NCBI GenBank assembly: GCA_050184585.1
Contig: JBFXAF010000002.1
Span: forward strand, 248,001 to 312,000
Direction: 5' to 3'
Source of the DNA: JBFXAF01 sp050184585
Lineage (GTDB): Bacteria > Pseudomonadota > Alphaproteobacteria > Rhizobiales > Rhizobiaceae
DNA length: 64,000 nucleotides
The notes under the pieces are model-generated. The model did no database searches, was not told where the DNA came from, and saw only the letters and a program-made list of their open reading frames with translations. Both the position numbers and the translations under genes were made by a program. Of the stretch, positions 44,139-53,627 are shown one piece after another (the first letter of the stretch is position 1; every line of letters begins with the position of its first letter).

Positions 44139-45656
44139 CTACCCTTCCGCGACGACCAGCGACAGCGACCTGCCGCTGATCCTGGCCAGCTGCGCCAGCC
44201 GGCCGGCCGGCCGCTCGCCGTGAAGCGCCGCGTGTGACCGCGGAATGACCAGTGCGAGCCCGTCGTTCGGCCTCGCCTCCCAGCGCAGCCTCGGTATCAG
44301 CCCGGGCATCGACGCCGAGAGCAGGTAGACCACGCGCAGCATGGCGCCGAGCAGCCGCGCCCGCTCCAGGAACCGCGCGCCGGCGAGCGCCCGGAGCTCC
44401 GACGCGATCGCTTCCTCGAACACGCCCTCGTGGCGGAACAGGCTGGCCAGCGCCAGATAGGCGCGGCCGGGATGGTCGACGCCGATGAAGGACGCATGGG
44501 CGATGATGTTGAGCGACTGGGTGCCGCGATATTCGGGGTGCGCCCGCCACCCGATGTCGGCGAGCAGGCAGGCGGCCCGCCGGTAGCGAGCCTCATCGTC
44601 GGTCTCGTCTATGCCGAATGCCGCGAAGCTGGCCTCGGACCACACGACCAGTTCCTGCGCGTGACCTGCCGAGCGGGAACGCAGGATCGCCAGTTCCTCG
44701 GCCGCCGAGATGAGCGGGTCGGCGGCCTGCTCCTCCGGTGACAGAAGCGAGTAGAGGAAGCCCTCGCGCACGCCTTGCGCGGACACGACCACCCTCGACG
44801 GCTTCATGCGCTCGATGATCTCCAGCAGCACCGTCGCGCCGTAGGGCAGCAGCGCGCGGCGGCTCTTCGACACCCGTTCGATGCCGCGCACCTTGTCGAT
44901 ATCGCCCCTGGCCACCTGCCTCAGGAACGGCATGGACGTCGAGGTATCCATTTCATAGTGGTGCATGACGGCGAGCGGGTAGTCGGTGGCGTTCATGTGC
45001 AGGCGGGCGAGGTTTCGCCATGTTCCGCCCACCGCATAGAAGGTGCGCCCCCTTCCCCCGGACAGGAGTTTGGCGCGGCCGACTTCCGCTTCCGCGATCT
45101 TCGCGGCCGTCGACAGCGAGTTCTTCGCCATGTCCTGGAGTCGGAGTCCCCCGAGCGGCAGGGTGATGCCCTCGCCCATGCGGTGGCCGCTGACGTCGAC
45201 CAGTTCGAGGCTTCCGCCGCCGAGATCCCCGACGATGCCGTCGGGATTGTGGAAGCCGGAGATGATGCCGAGAGCGGAATAATGGGCTTCCTCGCGACCC
45301 GACAGCACCCTGATCTCGGTGCCGAGGATGTTCTCGACCCTGTGGATGAAGTCCATGCCGTTCTGCGCTTCGCGGGCGGCGGCGGTGGCGATCACGTAGA
45401 GCGGGTCGGCGTAGGCCTGATCGGAAAGCGCCCGAAAGCGGCGGAACTCCTCGATCGCGCGATCGACGCCCTCCGGATCGAGCCGGCCAGTCGAAACGAT
45501 GCCCTTGCCGAGGCCGGCGAGCATCTTCTCATTGAACAGGATCGTCGGCGACCGCGCGATCCCCTCGTAGATGACGAGCCGGATCGAGTTCGAGCCGATG
45601 TCGATGACGGAGAGCGGACGGCGGTCCTGGAGCCTGCCCTGGGATGCCGGAATCAT
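44139..45656 (-). CDS. ppx: Exopolyphosphatase (Ppx/GppA family)
   Basis: This 505-residue protein belongs to the actin-like ASKHA phosphatases that split phosphate from polyphosphate or pppGpp. The N-terminal phosphate-loop segment is SVIDIGSNSIRLVIYEG (about 17-33), and the second site is GIVGDLGGGSLELVDVSG (about 138-155). A C-terminal HD-like helical domain fills the last 190 residues. It overlaps the upstream ppk gene by 4 bases (ATGA), so synthesis and breakdown of polyphosphate are encoded together. Confidence 0.94.
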   Translation of the reverse strand: MIPASQGRLQDRRPLSVIDIGSNSIRLVIYEGIARSPTILFNEKMLAGLGKGIVSTGRLDPEGVDRAIEEFRRFRALSDQAYADPLYVIATAAAREAQNGMDFIHRVENILGTEIRVLSGREEAHYSALGIISGFHNPDGIVGDLGGGSLELVDVSGHRMGEGITLPLGGLRLQDMAKNSLSTAAKIAEAEVGRAKLLSGGRGRTFYAVGGTWRNLARLHMNATDYPLAVMHHYEMDTSTSMPFLRQVARGDIDKVRGIERVSKSRRALLPYGATVLLEIIERMKPSRVVVSAQGVREGFLYSLLSPEEQAADPLISAAEELAILRSRSAGHAQELVVWSEASFAAFGIDETDDEARYRRAACLLADIGWRAHPEYRGTQSLNIIAHASFIGVDHPGRAYLALASLFRHEGVFEEAIASELRALAGARFLERARLLGAMLRVVYLLSASMPGLIPRLRWEARPNDGLALVIPRSHAALHGERPAGRLAQLARISGRSLSLVVAEG

Positions 45657-47860
45657 GCCTTGGCGGCCGCGCCGCTCTTCTTTGACCGCTTGAACTGGGC
45701 GATGCGCTTTGGCGCATGGCTCTTCAGCGCGTCGCCCCGGCCCGACAGGCTGGGGTTGGTCATGAAGTACTCCTGCGCATTGAACGGCTCCTCGCCCTCT
45801 TCGGGCTTCATGCGGCGCGACGTGCCGTCGGGCAATACTTCGAAACTCTGCTGGTTGTCCATGATGTTGCCGAGCATGATCTGTCCGAGGATCTGCTCGT
45901 GGACGGTGGGGTTCATGATCGGCACCAGCGTCTCCACCCGTCGATCGAGATTGCGCGGCATCATGTCGGCCGAGCCGATGTAGACCAGGGCCTCGTCGGA
46001 CGGCAGGCCGTGGCCGTTGCCGAAGCAGTAGATGCGGCCGTGCTCGAGGAAGCGCCCGATGATCGACTTCACGCGGATGTTTTCCGACAGGCCGGGCACC
46101 TGCGGTCTCAGGCAGCAGATGCCGCGCACGACCAGATCGATCTCGACGCCGGCGCGGCTCGCCTCGTAGAGCGCGTCGATGACCGTCGGGTCGACCAGCG
46201 AGTTCATCTTCATCCAGATTCGCGCCGGCTTGCCCGCCTGGGCATGCCCGATCTCATCGGCGATATGGCCGAGGATGCGGCTCCTGAGCGTGTAGGGCGA
46301 CAGCGCGATGCACATCTCGTTGGTCGGCTCGGCGTAGCCGGTGATGAAATTGAAGATCAGCGCGACGTCCCGCGCGATCACCGGATCGCAGGTGAAGAAC
46401 GACTGGTCGGTGTAAACGCGCGCGGTGATCGGATGGTAGTTGCCGGTGCCGAGATGCACGTAGTTGCGCAGGCGCCCCTCCTCGCGGCGCACGACCAGCG
46501 ACATCTTGGCGTGGGTCTTCAGTTCGATGAAGCCGAACACGACCTGCACGCCGGCGCGCTCGAGATCGCGGGCCCAGCGGATGTTGGCTTCCTCGTCGAA
46601 GCGGGCCTTGAGCTCGACCAGCGCGGTGACGGACTTGCCGGCCTCGGCCGCGTCGATCAGCGCGCGCACGATGGGGCTGTCGTTGGAGGTGCGGTAGAGC
46701 GTCTGCTTGATGGCCACGACCTCGGGATCGGCCGCCGCCTGCCGCAGGAACTGGACGACCACGTCGAAGGACTCGTAGGGATGATGGACGATGATGTCCT
46801 TCTCGCGGATCGCCGCGAAGCAGTCGCCCCCCCTGTCGCGGATGCGCTCCGGAAATCGCGGGTTGTAGGGCTGGAACTTCAGGTCGTCGCGCGGCAGGGC
46901 GACGATCTCCGAGATCTGGCTGAGCGCCAGCGGCCCGGTCAGCACGCTGACCCGCTCCGGAGCCACGCCGGTCTCGCTCGCCACGAAGTCGCGCAGCTCG
47001 GGAGGCATCTGCGCGTCGAACTCGATGCGGATCACCGATCCGCGCCGCCGGCGCTTCAGCGCGGTCTCGAAGAGACGCACCAGGTCCTCCGCCTCCTCCT
47101 CGACCTCGATGTCGGAGTCGCGGATGATGCGGAACGTGCCGGACCCGGTCACCTCGTAGCCGGGGAACAGCTTGCCTATGAACACCGCCACGGTCTCCTC
47201 GAGGGAGATGAAGCGCACCAGGTTCTTGCGGTCGGGCAGCCGTATGAAGCGCCGCAGCGCCGGCGGCAGGCGGAGCAGCGCCGACATCTCTTCCCTGTTC
47301 TTCTTGTGCCGCAACTGGAGGGCCATCGAGAAGCCGAGATTCGGGATGAACGGGAACGGGTGCGCCGGGTCGATCGACAGCGGCGTGAGCACCGGGAACA
47401 CCTGGTCCCGGAAATGCTCGTCCAGCCAGGCGCGTTCGTCCTTCGACAGCGCCGCCGCGCCGACCGTCTCGATGCCTTCGGCGCGCAGCAGCCCGGCGAG
47501 CGCGGCGAGGCTCTTCTGCTGGTCCTCCTGGAGGCGGCCGACCTCGAGCAGGATCTGCTCCAACTGCTCGGCGGGCGTGCGTCCGTCGGGGCTGCGCATC
47601 GCGATGCCCTCGCGCACCTGGCCGGCGAGGCCGGCGACCCGCACCATGAAGAACTCGTCCAGATTGGCGGCCGAGATCGACAAGAAGCGCACCCGCTCCA
47701 GAAGCGGGTGGTTGGGATTTTCGGATTCCTCCAGGACCCGCCGGTTGAACTGCAGCCACGAGAACTCGCGGTTGACGAAGCGGTCGGGATTGCCCGCGAT
47801 CTCCGGCGCCGCGGCATCGGGCGCGGGGAACTCCTTCTTGACTGGCTTCAGCTCGTTCAT
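45653..47860 (-). CDS. ppk1: Polyphosphate kinase 1
   Basis: This 735-residue enzyme reversibly makes inorganic polyphosphate from ATP. It opens with the N-terminal helical domain (NREFSWLQFNRRVLEES at about 28-44), followed by VHHPYESFDVVVQF (about 366-380) and the segments that hold the phosphohistidine (ELKTHAKMSLVVRR, HLGTGNYHP). The last residues are Lys-rich. It is the first gene of the ppk-ppx pair. Confidence 0.95.
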   Translation of the reverse strand: MNELKPVKKEFPAPDAAAPEIAGNPDRFVNREFSWLQFNRRVLEESENPNHPLLERVRFLSISAANLDEFFMVRVAGLAGQVREGIAMRSPDGRTPAEQLEQILLEVGRLQEDQQKSLAALAGLLRAEGIETVGAAALSKDERAWLDEHFRDQVFPVLTPLSIDPAHPFPFIPNLGFSMALQLRHKKNREEMSALLRLPPALRRFIRLPDRKNLVRFISLEETVAVFIGKLFPGYEVTGSGTFRIIRDSDIEVEEEAEDLVRLFETALKRRRRGSVIRIEFDAQMPPELRDFVASETGVAPERVSVLTGPLALSQISEIVALPRDDLKFQPYNPRFPERIRDRGGDCFAAIREKDIIVHHPYESFDVVVQFLRQAAADPEVVAIKQTLYRTSNDSPIVRALIDAAEAGKSVTALVELKARFDEEANIRWARDLERAGVQVVFGFIELKTHAKMSLVVRREEGRLRNYVHLGTGNYHPITARVYTDQSFFTCDPVIARDVALIFNFITGYAEPTNEMCIALSPYTLRSRILGHIADEIGHAQAGKPARIWMKMNSLVDPTVIDALYEASRAGVEIDLVVRGICCLRPQVPGLSENIRVKSIIGRFLEHGRIYCFGNGHGLPSDEALVYIGSADMMPRNLDRRVETLVPIMNPTVHEQILGQIMLGNIMDNQQSFEVLPDGTSRRMKPEEGEEPFNAQEYFMTNPSLSGRGDALKSHAPKRIAQFKRSKKSGAAAKA

Positions 47861-48019
47861 CTCGATCTCTCCCTCACCCGAGACGCCGGGCGAGGCGCCT
47901 CAGTCTAGCGATTGACAGGGTTTTGCGACAGTTTGATTTCAAGGATGGCGTCACGCGACTTGCCAAGGACGGTGCCATGCTGCAAACGCTCGTGCGGCAG
48001 GGCGCGACAGGAGCGAACC

Positions 48020-48265
48020 ATGGCTGGCGGTGCCATTCCCCACTTCCAGAACGACGCCGGACACCCAGTGATCGGCATCGGGGTCAAGGAATTCATGTGC
48101 GTGGGCGCCAATCCGCCCTTCGACCACCCGCACGTCTTCCTCGACATGGGCGCCGGCGACGAGAAGGTCTGTCCGTACTGCTCGACGCTCTTCCGCTACC
48201 TCTCCGACCTGAAGGCCAACGAGACGCGGCCGGCCGGAGCGCTCTACCTCCACCACGCCGCGTGA
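48020..48265 (+). CDS. NDUFS6-like zinc-finger protein (complex I accessory)
   Basis: This 81-residue protein has the zf-CHCC pattern: CVGANPPFDHPHVFLDMG then KVCPYCSTLFRY, giving Cys-His-Cys-Cys zinc ligands. It is the bacterial counterpart of the mitochondrial complex I subunit NDUFS6, a supernumerary subunit present in alphaproteobacterial NADH dehydrogenases. The ATG at 48020 follows GGAGCGAACC. It is followed 19 bases later by the FAD monooxygenase gene. Confidence 0.85.
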   Translation: MAGGAIPHFQNDAGHPVIGIGVKEFMCVGANPPFDHPHVFLDMGAGDEKVCPYCSTLFRYLSDLKANETRPAGALYLHHAA

Positions 48266-48284
48266 TCGTCCAAAGGCCGCCGCG

Positions 48285-49511
48285 ATGAGCGAATCGCGCT
48301 CCCGGCAGGTCATCATCGCCGGGGCCGGCGTCGCCGGGCTGATCGCCGCGGTGGCTTTCGCGCGCAAGGGTTTCTCGGTCCGCGTCTACGAGAAGTCGCC
48401 GCAGCTGGATGAGATCGGTGCGGGCGTCCAGCTCTCTCCCAACGCCACCCGCCTGCTTGCCTCGCTCGACCTTCTGGAGCCGGTGCTGCCGGCGGCGAGC
48501 TTCCCTTCCGCTGTCGTGCTCAGGAGCGGCAGACGACGCTCGCTGAAGGACCTTGCGCGCGTACCGCTGGGCGAGGCGGCGGAGCGGCGGTGGGGCTCGC
48601 CCTATGTCGTCATTCATCGCGCCGATCTGCAGAGCGCGCTCATCGCCCAGGCCGTGCGCGAGGGGGACGTCACCATCACCACCGGCGCGGCGGTCCGCGA
48701 CATGGCCGTGCACTCGATGGGGGTCACGGCGTCGATCGACCTCGATGGCCGCATCATCGAGGCCAAGGGCCTGCTGCTCATCGGCGCCGACGGCGTATGG
48801 TCGTCGATCCGGGCGCTGGCAGGCGAAACCGGCAGGAGCCGCCCCTCGGGTCGCATCGCCTGGCGTGCGACCATTCCCGTGGACGGGCCTCAGGCGGCGA
48901 CGCTCGCCGAGATCGGCGCGACGCGGGACGTGACCGCGTTCCTGCTCCCGAACGCGCATCTCGTCTGCTATCCGATCCGCGGCGGTCGGGCGGTCAATCT
49001 GGTGGCGATCACGCAGGGCGAGGTCGCGCCGGGCTGGGGCGGCAATCCCGACCCCTATGCCCTACGCTCCGCCTTCGGCCGCGCGGCGCCGCGCCTCAAG
49101 ACCCTGATCGACGACGTGACGAACTGGACGGCCTGGCCGCTGCACACGGTCGAGCCGACGATACCCTGGACCATCCCTGGAGGCGTGGCGCTGATCGGCG
49201 ACGCCGCGCACGCGATGATGCCCTATGCGGCCCAGGGCGCGGCGATGGCGATCGAGGACGCGGTGCGGCTCGCCGATCATGTCGCCGGCGCGCCCTCCGA
49301 TCTCGGCAAGGCGTTGGCCGCGTGGGACGCCGAGCGGCGGCCCCGCATCCTCAAGGTGGTGAAGCGCGGCGCGCTCAACGAACGCGCCTGGCATGCGAGA
49401 GGATTGACGGCGCTCGGACGAAACATCGTGCTCGGGAGCCGCTCGCCGGAACGACTGGCGGGCGATCTCGACTGGCTCTACGGATGGCGGCCGCCGGCCG
49501 AGCCGGCCTGA
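48285..49511 (+). CDS. FAD-dependent monooxygenase (aromatic hydroxylase type)
   Basis: This 408-residue class A flavoprotein monooxygenase has the FAD-binding GAGVAGLIAAVAFARKG (about 12-28), the DG motif GADGVWSSIR (about 167-176), and GDAAHAMMPYAAQGAAMAIE (about 305-324), which binds FAD ribityl and lines the active site. It resembles salicylate hydroxylase-like and UbiH-like enzymes; a substrate cannot be named. It lies 19 bases after the NDUFS6-like gene, probably in one unit. Confidence 0.88.
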   Translation: MSESRSRQVIIAGAGVAGLIAAVAFARKGFSVRVYEKSPQLDEIGAGVQLSPNATRLLASLDLLEPVLPAASFPSAVVLRSGRRRSLKDLARVPLGEAAERRWGSPYVVIHRADLQSALIAQAVREGDVTITTGAAVRDMAVHSMGVTASIDLDGRIIEAKGLLLIGADGVWSSIRALAGETGRSRPSGRIAWRATIPVDGPQAATLAEIGATRDVTAFLLPNAHLVCYPIRGGRAVNLVAITQGEVAPGWGGNPDPYALRSAFGRAAPRLKTLIDDVTNWTAWPLHTVEPTIPWTIPGGVALIGDAAHAMMPYAAQGAAMAIEDAVRLADHVAGAPSDLGKALAAWDAERRPRILKVVKRGALNERAWHARGLTALGRNIVLGSRSPERLAGDLDWLYGWRPPAEPA

Positions 49512-49523
49512 TCGACGGGCGTC

Positions 49524-50270
49524 TCATACACCCAGTCGGTCGAGACCCGCGTCGATCGCGGGGATCAGGACGTGGCCGACCCAGTCGACACCGACAACAC
49601 CGGCGGCGAACACCACGATGTAGAGGGGGCCAGGAGTTCCCTCTTCGACCCGCCGTATCAGATAGAACATGCTGGCGATTGAGATAAAGTACAAGATGAA
49701 ATAAAACGGAATAAACTTGATGTGTTCACCGTGGATTATTGTGATGGCGCACAAAGTCACTGATGCAAAATAACAACATAGAAAGTATCCGAACCTATCT
49801 AATTCTATTAATCTCTCCCCAGGATCGGCGAGATATACATGAACGAATATCAACCCGATGCCTATGGGAACGCTGACGAACGCGAAGTAGAAGGCATACA
49901 TGGGCGCGGTGTCGTAGGTCATGATGATGACCGCGCCGAAGGTGGCCAGGACCGAGAGGAAGACCCTGTGTCGGCTTCTGGATCTGCGCCCGAAGGCGTG
50001 CTGGATCGTCACGGGAAGAACGAAGAGCAGGCTGATGGTCAGGAGCTTGGGCTGATAGGGCAGTTCGATGCCTATGAGAGCGTAGACGCGCATCCAAAAC
50101 GCGTCGATAAGCACCTGAAACCCGAGGACGATGCGCGTCAGCGTGTCGGAGAAGTCGAGCCGCTCGTTCAGATGCCCGAGCAGGCCGAAAGCGGCGGGAC
50201 CGGCGAGAAACACGTAGACGATCTCGCCCTTGAGAATGTCGAGGAGCGGCGTCTCGTCACTTTCGGTCAC
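49524..50270 (-). CDS. Polytopic membrane protein, AT-rich, unknown
   Basis: This 248-residue protein has seven to eight hydrophobic helices, many rich in Phe/Ile/Tyr (FIPFYFILYFISIASMFYLI). A patch of the gene (about 49680-49830) is visibly richer in A+T than the 66% G+C surroundings and uses rare codons for this genome (ATA, AAA, TTA), so it may have come in by transfer. I recognise no family. It lies 34 bases after the aapP stop on the same strand and could be read from the aap transcript. Confidence 0.75.
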   Translation of the reverse strand: MTESDETPLLDILKGEIVYVFLAGPAAFGLLGHLNERLDFSDTLTRIVLGFQVLIDAFWMRVYALIGIELPYQPKLLTISLLFVLPVTIQHAFGRRSRSRHRVFLSVLATFGAVIIMTYDTAPMYAFYFAFVSVPIGIGLIFVHVYLADPGERLIELDRFGYFLCCYFASVTLCAITIIHGEHIKFIPFYFILYFISIASMFYLIRRVEEGTPGPLYIVVFAAGVVGVDWVGHVLIPAIDAGLDRLGV

Positions 50271-50304
50271 GGGCGTCAGGCGGCCAGGCGGCGTGAAGTC
50301 GCTG

Positions 50305-51108
50305 TCAGTGCAGTATCTGGCTCAGGAACAGCTTCGTGCGCTCGTGCTTCGGGTGGTCGAAGAACTCGGTCGGCGTGTTCTGCTCGACGATCTGACCCTG
50401 ATCCATGAAGATCACGCGGTTGGCGACCTTGCGGGCGAAACCCATCTCGTGCGTGACGCACAGCATGGTCATGCCCTCCTCCGCGAGGTCGACCATCGTC
50501 TCGAGCACTTCCTTGATCATCTCGGGATCGAGGGCCGACGTCGGCTCGTCGAACAGCATGATGCGAGGGTTCATGCAGAGCGAGCGGGCGATCGCCACGC
50601 GCTGCTGCTGGCCGCCTGACAACTGGCCGGGATATTTCAGCGCCTGCTCGGGAATCTTGACGCGCTTGAGGAAGTGCATGGCGATCTCCTCCGCCTGCTT
50701 CCTCGGCATCTTGCGCACCCAGATCGGCGCCAGCGTGCAGTTCTCCAGTATGGTCAGGTGCGGGAACAGGTTGAAGTGCTGGAACACCATGCCGACCTCG
50801 CGGCGCACCTCGTCGATCTTCTTCAGATCGTTGGTGAGTTCCTTGCCGTCGACGACGATCCTGCCCTTCTGGTGTTCCTCCAACCGATTGATGCAGCGGA
50901 TCATCGTCGACTTGCCGGAACCGGAAGGCCCGCAGATCACGATGCGTTCGCCGCGCATCACCTTGAGGTTGATGTCCTTCAGCACGTGGAAATCGCCGTA
51001 CCACTTGTGCATGCCGACGATCTCGATGGCGACGTCGGTGTCGGAGATCTGCATCTTCGACCCGTCGACACGGATTTCTTCCGCGCTGACTGCATTCTCG
51101 ATGGCCAT
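50305..51108 (-). CDS. aapP: General L-amino-acid ABC transporter, ATP-binding protein AapP
   Basis: This 267-residue ATPase has a Walker A GPSGSGKST (about 62-70), ABC signature LSGGQQQRVAIARS (about 162-175), Walker B RIMLFDEPTSALD, and the switch His in CVTHEMGF. It is last in the order aapJ-Q-M-P, the rhizobial general amino-acid uptake system (Aap, PAAT family). The start ATG at 51108 follows GGGGAAC. Confidence 0.94.
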   Translation of the reverse strand: MAIENAVSAEEIRVDGSKMQISDTDVAIEIVGMHKWYGDFHVLKDINLKVMRGERIVICGPSGSGKSTMIRCINRLEEHQKGRIVVDGKELTNDLKKIDEVRREVGMVFQHFNLFPHLTILENCTLAPIWVRKMPRKQAEEIAMHFLKRVKIPEQALKYPGQLSGGQQQRVAIARSLCMNPRIMLFDEPTSALDPEMIKEVLETMVDLAEEGMTMLCVTHEMGFARKVANRVIFMDQGQIVEQNTPTEFFDHPKHERTKLFLSQILH

Positions 51109-51149
51109 CGAATGTTCCCCTTTTCGTGGCTCTTTTGTCGTTCCGTCGC

Positions 51150-52307
51150 CTATTTGCGGTGGCCGGTGTCCAGCCTTCGTTCCATGAACATCGAATAACG
51201 CGACATGCCGAAACAGAATATCCAGAAGATGAAGCCGGCGAAGACGAGGCCGGTCATCGGCGTCTGCGGCGATGCCCAGTTGGCGTCCGAGAAGCTCTGG
51301 CGCACGATGCCGAGCAGGTCGAACATGCCGATGATCGACACCAGGCTGGTGTCCTTGAAGAGGCCGATGAAGGTGTTGACGATCCCGGGTATCACCAGCT
51401 TCAGCGCCTGCGGCAACACGATGAGCCCCATCGACTGCCAGTAGCCGAGGCCGAGCGAGGAGGCCCCCTCGTACTGGCCCTTGGGGATCGCCTGCAGACC
51501 GCCGCGCACCACTTCCGCCATGTAGGCCGAGGCGAACAGCGCCACGCCCACCAGCGCGCGCAGCAGCTTGTCGAAGGTCGTGCCGGGCGGCAGGAACAGC
51601 GGCAGCATGACGCTCGCCATGAAGAGCACCGTGACAAGCGGCACGCCGCGGATCGTCTCGATGAAGACAACCGAGAGCAGCTTCACGACCGGCAGCTTCG
51701 ACCGTCGGCCGAGCGCCAGCAGGATGCCGAGCGGGAGCGAAACGGAGATGCCGACGAAGGACAGCACGAGCGTGACCAGCAGGCCGCCCCACAGCGAGGT
51801 CTCGACATACTCCAGTCCGAACCAGCCGCCGACCAGCAGAACGAAGGCGACGATCGGGAAGATGCCGAAGAAGACGATGGCGTTCCACGCCTTGTAGGGC
51901 ACGCGCGGGATCATCAGCGGGGTCAGGAGCGCGACGAACATGATCGCCACGAGAATGACGCGCCAACGCTCGTCGAACGGGTAGCGGCCATAGAGGAACT
52001 GCTGGAACTTGGCGGCGACGAACGGCCAGCACGCGCCCGACCAGCCCTCCGGCTGGTTGCCGCCCTGGCTGATCGTGGCGCAGGCGGCGCGGCCGGTTCC
52101 CTCCCATGCGGCGCTGAGGAACGTCCAGTCGATCAGCGGCGGGACGATCCAGGCGATGAGCAGGAGCGCGACGATGGTCAGCGCCGAATCGGCGGGCGAC
52201 GCGAACAGGTTCTTGCGCACCCAGGCGCCGAAGCCGCGCTCGCCGGCCGGCGCGGCCTGCGCCAGCGCCATCTCGACACGTACATAGGAGAGATCGTGTT
52301 CCTGCAC
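51150..52307 (-). CDS. aapM: Amino-acid ABC transporter permease AapM
   Basis: This 385-residue integral membrane protein of the HisM family has an N-terminal extension with extra helices before the core permease domain, as in AapM. The EAA-type loop is YEGASSLGLGYWQSMGLIVLPQAL (given by its ends YEGAS and PQAL), about 297-320, where the ATPase docks. It starts 5 bases after the aapQ stop. Confidence 0.94.
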   Translation of the reverse strand: MQEHDLSYVRVEMALAQAAPAGERGFGAWVRKNLFASPADSALTIVALLLIAWIVPPLIDWTFLSAAWEGTGRAACATISQGGNQPEGWSGACWPFVAAKFQQFLYGRYPFDERWRVILVAIMFVALLTPLMIPRVPYKAWNAIVFFGIFPIVAFVLLVGGWFGLEYVETSLWGGLLVTLVLSFVGISVSLPLGILLALGRRSKLPVVKLLSVVFIETIRGVPLVTVLFMASVMLPLFLPPGTTFDKLLRALVGVALFASAYMAEVVRGGLQAIPKGQYEGASSLGLGYWQSMGLIVLPQALKLVIPGIVNTFIGLFKDTSLVSIIGMFDLLGIVRQSFSDANWASPQTPMTGLVFAGFIFWIFCFGMSRYSMFMERRLDTGHRK

Positions 52308-52311
52308 GGCC

Positions 52312-53568
52312 CTACCTCTCCACCAGCGCCATCTTGGCGTTGAACCAGTTCATCAGCACCGACGTGCTCAGGCTGAGACCGAGATAGACGACCATCCAGA
52401 TGGCGACGATCTCGATCGACTGGCCGGTCTGGTTGAGGATGGTGCCCCCGATGGCCACGAGGTCGGCGTAGCCGACGGCGATCGCCAGCGACGAGTTCTT
52501 CGTCAGGTTGAGATACTGGCTGGTCAGCGGCGGTATGATGATGCGCATCGCCTGCGGCACCACCACCAGCCTGAGCGCCTGGCCCGACCTCAGTCCGAGC
52601 GCGGACGCCGCCTCGGTCTGGCCCTTCGAGACCCCGAGTATGCCCGCACGCACGATCTCGGCGATGAAGGACGCCGTGTAGATGGACAGCGCCAGGTATA
52701 GCGCGATGAACTCCGGCTTGATCTGCAGGCCGCCGACGAGATTGAACGTCGACAACTCCGGGAACTCAAGCGTCACCGGCATGCCGATCACGAAGAACGC
52801 GACGAGCGGCAGGAACACGATGAGCCCCAGGCAGGTCCAGAACACGGGGAACTGCTGACCGGTCGCGGCCTGTCTTTCCCGCGCCCTGCGCACGACGAAC
52901 CAGCACATGGCGATGGCGATGAGGAGGGCGATGTCAATCAGCCAGAGCCGGCCGGCGAACACGGGCGCCCAGTCGATCGTCGGCACCCAGCCGTTCCAAC
53001 CCAGGCTCGGCAGGAACGCGCCCTGCCAGACCAGGTCCGGGGTGAAGAGGCCGCGACTGTTGAGGAATGCGCCGAACGGCAGATCGATGGAATCGCGCGG
53101 CAGCGGCAGCACCGACAACACGCCGAGATAGAGGAAGAAGATGACCAGCAGCGGAGGGATGTTGCGGAACACCTCCACATAGACCGTGCAGATCTTGCGG
53201 ATCAGCCAGTTGCGCGACAACCGGCCGATGCCAACCGCGAAGCCGATGATCGAAGCCGTGACGATACCGGTGACGGCGACGAGAAGCGTGTTGAGGAAGC
53301 CGACGAAAAGCGCACGCCCGAAGCTCGAATCCGACGTGTACTCGATCAGCGACTGGCCGACGTCGAAACCGGCTCGGCCGTTGAGGAAGCCGAAGCCCGA
53401 GGCGATGTTGGCGCGGCGCAGATTCTCGATCGTGTTGCCGACGATCCAGTAGATCGCCACGACGAGCAGCACGAACACGACGACCTGATAGAAGATTCCG
53501 CGTATCTTCGGATCATAGACGAACGAGGCCTTGGCCGGATCGTCGTCGCGGATCGTCGCTTGCGCCAT
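52312..53568 (-). CDS. aapQ: Amino-acid ABC transporter permease AapQ
   Basis: This 418-residue permease has about eight helices. Its long insertion between the early helices distinguishes AapQ from HisQ. The EAA loop (TEAASALGLRSGQALRLVV) lies at about 330-348. It pairs with AapM in the inner membrane to form the amino-acid channel. Confidence 0.94.
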   Translation of the reverse strand: MAQATIRDDDPAKASFVYDPKIRGIFYQVVVFVLLVVAIYWIVGNTIENLRRANIASGFGFLNGRAGFDVGQSLIEYTSDSSFGRALFVGFLNTLLVAVTGIVTASIIGFAVGIGRLSRNWLIRKICTVYVEVFRNIPPLLVIFFLYLGVLSVLPLPRDSIDLPFGAFLNSRGLFTPDLVWQGAFLPSLGWNGWVPTIDWAPVFAGRLWLIDIALLIAIAMCWFVVRRARERQAATGQQFPVFWTCLGLIVFLPLVAFFVIGMPVTLEFPELSTFNLVGGLQIKPEFIALYLALSIYTASFIAEIVRAGILGVSKGQTEAASALGLRSGQALRLVVVPQAMRIIIPPLTSQYLNLTKNSSLAIAVGYADLVAIGGTILNQTGQSIEIVAIWMVVYLGLSLSTSVLMNWFNAKMALVER

Positions 53569-53627
53569 CGTGCCCCCTTCCGCCGAACGGGCGGCGGCGC
53601 ATGGCGCCGCCGCCGCGAGGTGTCAGA

